This document shows, in pieces, positions 59,934-61,013 of a DNA stretch of 61,013 nucleotides. The stretch is from Chloroflexota bacterium (GTDB lineage Bacteria; Chloroflexota; Limnocylindria; Limnocylindrales; CSP1-4). Under the pieces are notes generated by a model that saw nothing but the letters and a program-made list of their open reading frames with translations, was not told the origin of the DNA and did not search any database. Both the position numbers and the translations under genes were made by a program. Where the stretch lies: positions 1 through 61,013 of the forward strand of contig JAICUI010000013.1 in NCBI GenBank assembly GCA_025935925.1, written 5' to 3'. Each line of letters starts with the position of its first letter. Position 1 is the first letter of the stretch.

Positions 59934-60785
59934 ATGCCCCGAATCGTTCGAGGCGCGCTGCTGCAGGCGACCTGGACCGGCGACAAGGAGTCGATGATCC
60001 GGAAGCACGAGCAGGCCGCGCACGACGCCGCCGCCCAGGGCGCGCAGGTCATGCTGTTCCAGGAGCTGTTCTACGGACCCTACTTCTGCCAGGTCCAGGA
60101 CAAGCAGTACTACAGCTACACCGAGCTGATCCCCGACGGACCCACGACGAAGCGGATGCAGGACCTCGCGAAGCAGACGGGCATGGTCCTCGTCGTGCCG
60201 ATGTACGAGGAGGACTCGAAGGCGTCCGGGATCTACTACAACACCGCCGCGGTCATCGACGCCGACGGCACGTACCGGGGCAAGTACCGCAAGACGCACA
60301 TCCCGCACGTGCAGGGCTTCTGGGAGAAGTTCTACTTCCGGCCGGGGAACCTCGGCTACCCGGTGTTCGAGACGGCGGTCGGCAAGGTCGGCGTGTACAT
60401 CTGCTACGACCGGCACTTCCCGGAGGGGGCCCGGGCGCTGGGTCTCAACGGCGCCGAGATGGTGTTCATCCCCTCGGCGACGTCGCGTGGTCTCAGCGAG
60501 TACCTGTGGCGCGTGGAGCAGGTGAGCCACGCGCTCGCGAACGGCTACTTCGTGGGGACGATCAACCGCGTCGGCGTCGAGAAGGAGATCGGCGACGACG
60601 ACTTCTACGGGCAGTCGTACTTCGTCGATCCGCGCGGCCAGTTCATCGGCGGCGTCGGGAGCCCGCACGACGAGGAGCTCCTCGTCCGGGACATGGACCT
60701 CGACCTGATCGAGGAGGTCCGCCAGACCTGGCAGTTCTACCGCGACCGGCGCCCCGACGCGTACGCCGACCTCGTCGCCCCGTAG
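59934..60785 (+). CDS. Nitrilase-superfamily amidohydrolase, beta-ureidopropionase-like
   Basis: The product has 283 residues. The catalytic triad is complete: Glu44 in LFQELFYGPYFC, Lys120 in GKYRKTHIPH and Cys157 in VYICYDRHFPEGARAL. The YGPYFC and HFPEGAR patterns fit N-carbamoyl-beta-alanine amidohydrolase and the related N-carbamoylputrescine amidase. The first would yield beta-alanine, ammonia and CO2, the last hydrolytic step of reductive pyrimidine breakdown. ATG 59934 follows GAGGAG. It is followed by a LLM-type gene after 121 bases containing a strong hairpin. With the omega-aminotransferase nearby, the pyrimidine reading is preferred. Confidence 0.88.
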   Translation: MPRIVRGALLQATWTGDKESMIRKHEQAAHDAAAQGAQVMLFQELFYGPYFCQVQDKQYYSYTELIPDGPTTKRMQDLAKQTGMVLVVPMYEEDSKASGIYYNTAAVIDADGTYRGKYRKTHIPHVQGFWEKFYFRPGNLGYPVFETAVGKVGVYICYDRHFPEGARALGLNGAEMVFIPSATSRGLSEYLWRVEQVSHALANGYFVGTINRVGVEKEIGDDDFYGQSYFVDPRGQFIGGVGSPHDEELLVRDMDLDLIEEVRQTWQFYRDRRPDAYADLVAP

Positions 60786-60838
60786 GCCGAGGTCACACCC
60801 CCACGTCCGGCGGATGCACGCCGCCGGAACGACTCGGG

Positions 60839-60844
60839 TATGAT
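60839..60844 (+). promoter_or_regulatory. TATGAT, candidate -10 element
   Basis: TATGAT is a near-consensus -10 box in an otherwise GC-rich gap. No good -35 is visible 17 bases upstream. Transcription from here would begin close to the first base of the following hairpin. Confidence 0.45.
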
Positions 60845-60851
60845 CCCGCGC

Positions 60852-60884
60852 GGCTCGGCTGTCAAGGAGGAGGACAGCCGAGCC
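60852..60884 (+). promoter_or_regulatory. 12-bp perfect hairpin with an SD-like loop, upstream of the LLM gene
   Basis: GGCTCGGCTGTC and GACAGCCGAGCC pair perfectly around the 9-base loop AAGGAGGAG, which itself looks like a ribosome-binding site. A second GGAGG precedes the ATG at 60907. It may be a terminator for the nitrilase gene, or a leader element at the 5' end of the LLM mRNA. Confidence 0.7.
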
Positions 60885-60906
60885 AGTTGATTCCCAGGAG
60901 GACGTG

Positions 60907-61013
60907 ATGCAGTTCGGGTTCACCCTCAAGCCCGACCACTCGATCGAGAGCACCCTCGCCCTGACCCGCCAGGCGGAGGCCGCCGGGTTCGACTACGGCT
61001 GGCTGTTCGACTC
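60907..61013 (+). CDS. LLM-class oxidoreductase (MSMEG_2249-like), cut by the window end
   Basis: Only the first 35 residues are present: MQFGFTLKPDHSIESTLALT, then RQAEAAGFDYGWLFDS. They align closely with the N-terminus of the protein encoded at 28579 (LGFTLQ... AAEAAGFAYGWLFDS), so it belongs to the same F420-type LLM subfamily. It follows the beta-ureidopropionase-like gene. ATG 60907 has CAGGAGGACG just upstream. The rest of the gene lies beyond base 61013. Confidence 0.85.
   Translation, partial: MQFGFTLKPDHSIESTLALTRQAEAAGFDYGWLFD

Noticed and set aside
1-61013. Search by eye for tRNA, rRNA, IS elements, integrases and prophage genes
   Set aside because: No T-loop/anticodon patterns, transposase DDE/HUH motifs, terminal repeats or phage genes were noticed; a tRNA scan was not possible, so an isolated tRNA cannot be excluded.

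Overview
The window is strongly G+C-rich, tightly packed bacterial DNA. GTG and TTG starts are frequent, and many neighbouring genes overlap by four bases (ATGA or GTGA). It carries several luciferase-like (LLM) flavin/F420-type oxidoreductases, lipoproteins with long Ala/Ser/Pro linkers, and sugar, nucleoside and amino-compound ABC/ECF importers. This suits a free-living heterotroph. My best guess is an uncultured soil or freshwater Chloroflexota of the Limnocylindria/Ellin6529 kind, with a high-GC actinobacterium as the alternative. That placement is inference only. No rRNA, tRNA, prophage, insertion sequence or CRISPR array was recognised.

Layout. 1-6279 (minus): a response regulator broken by an in-frame TAG, gltX, a PPK2 polyphosphate kinase, a DtxR-type repressor, a J-domain membrane protein and an asparaginase II-like protein. 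6278-11667 (plus): a TolB-propeller remnant, a strong terminator, a secreted BNR-repeat protein, upp, a DUF6766-like membrane protein, a BBE-type flavoprotein and a phosphoribosyltransferase. 11664-24830 (minus): a 13-gene cluster for an amino sugar or related compound. It contains two cupins, NagB-like, DegT-type aminotransferase, Gfo/Idh/MocA, neutral-ceramidase-like, SIS, FCD-type GntR regulator, sugar ABC importer, NagA and a LamG/propeller protein. Divergent from it, at 24979-28069 (plus), lie an SDR, a LarA-like protein and an EamA exporter. A covarying palindrome, TGTCSRA-N10-TYSGACA, occurs both in the divergent region and in front of the GntR gene. It is the best candidate operator for the whole regulon.

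28579-40670 (minus) reads as one nucleoside-salvage operon: HutC-type GntR regulator, ECF transporter (S, small membrane protein, A1, A2, T), two uridine-phosphorylase paralogues, an MFS permease, nucleoside hydrolase, DeoC, RbsK and two LLM oxidoreductases. A second nucleoside hydrolase is divergent at 40745. 41664-48267 holds a cupin, a zinc alcohol dehydrogenase, a P-type ATPase, small membrane proteins and a lipoprotein made of three DUF6174-like repeats.

48406-61013 carries an NMT1/THI5-type ABC importer (binding protein, ATPase, two permeases) with a class III omega-aminotransferase. Further on come a beta-ureidopropionase-like nitrilase and the start of a third LLM gene that closely resembles the one at 28579. 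Together with the nucleoside operon this suggests nucleoside uptake, base release and reductive-type pyrimidine breakdown to beta-alanine and a semialdehyde. The LLM enzymes would be candidate replacements for a missing step. The same region contains a large secreted fusion of phosphodiester glycosidase and calcineurin-like phosphatase, a PLP decarboxylase, and a 0.9 kb non-coding stretch filled with GCGAC-N5-GTCGC inverted repeats.
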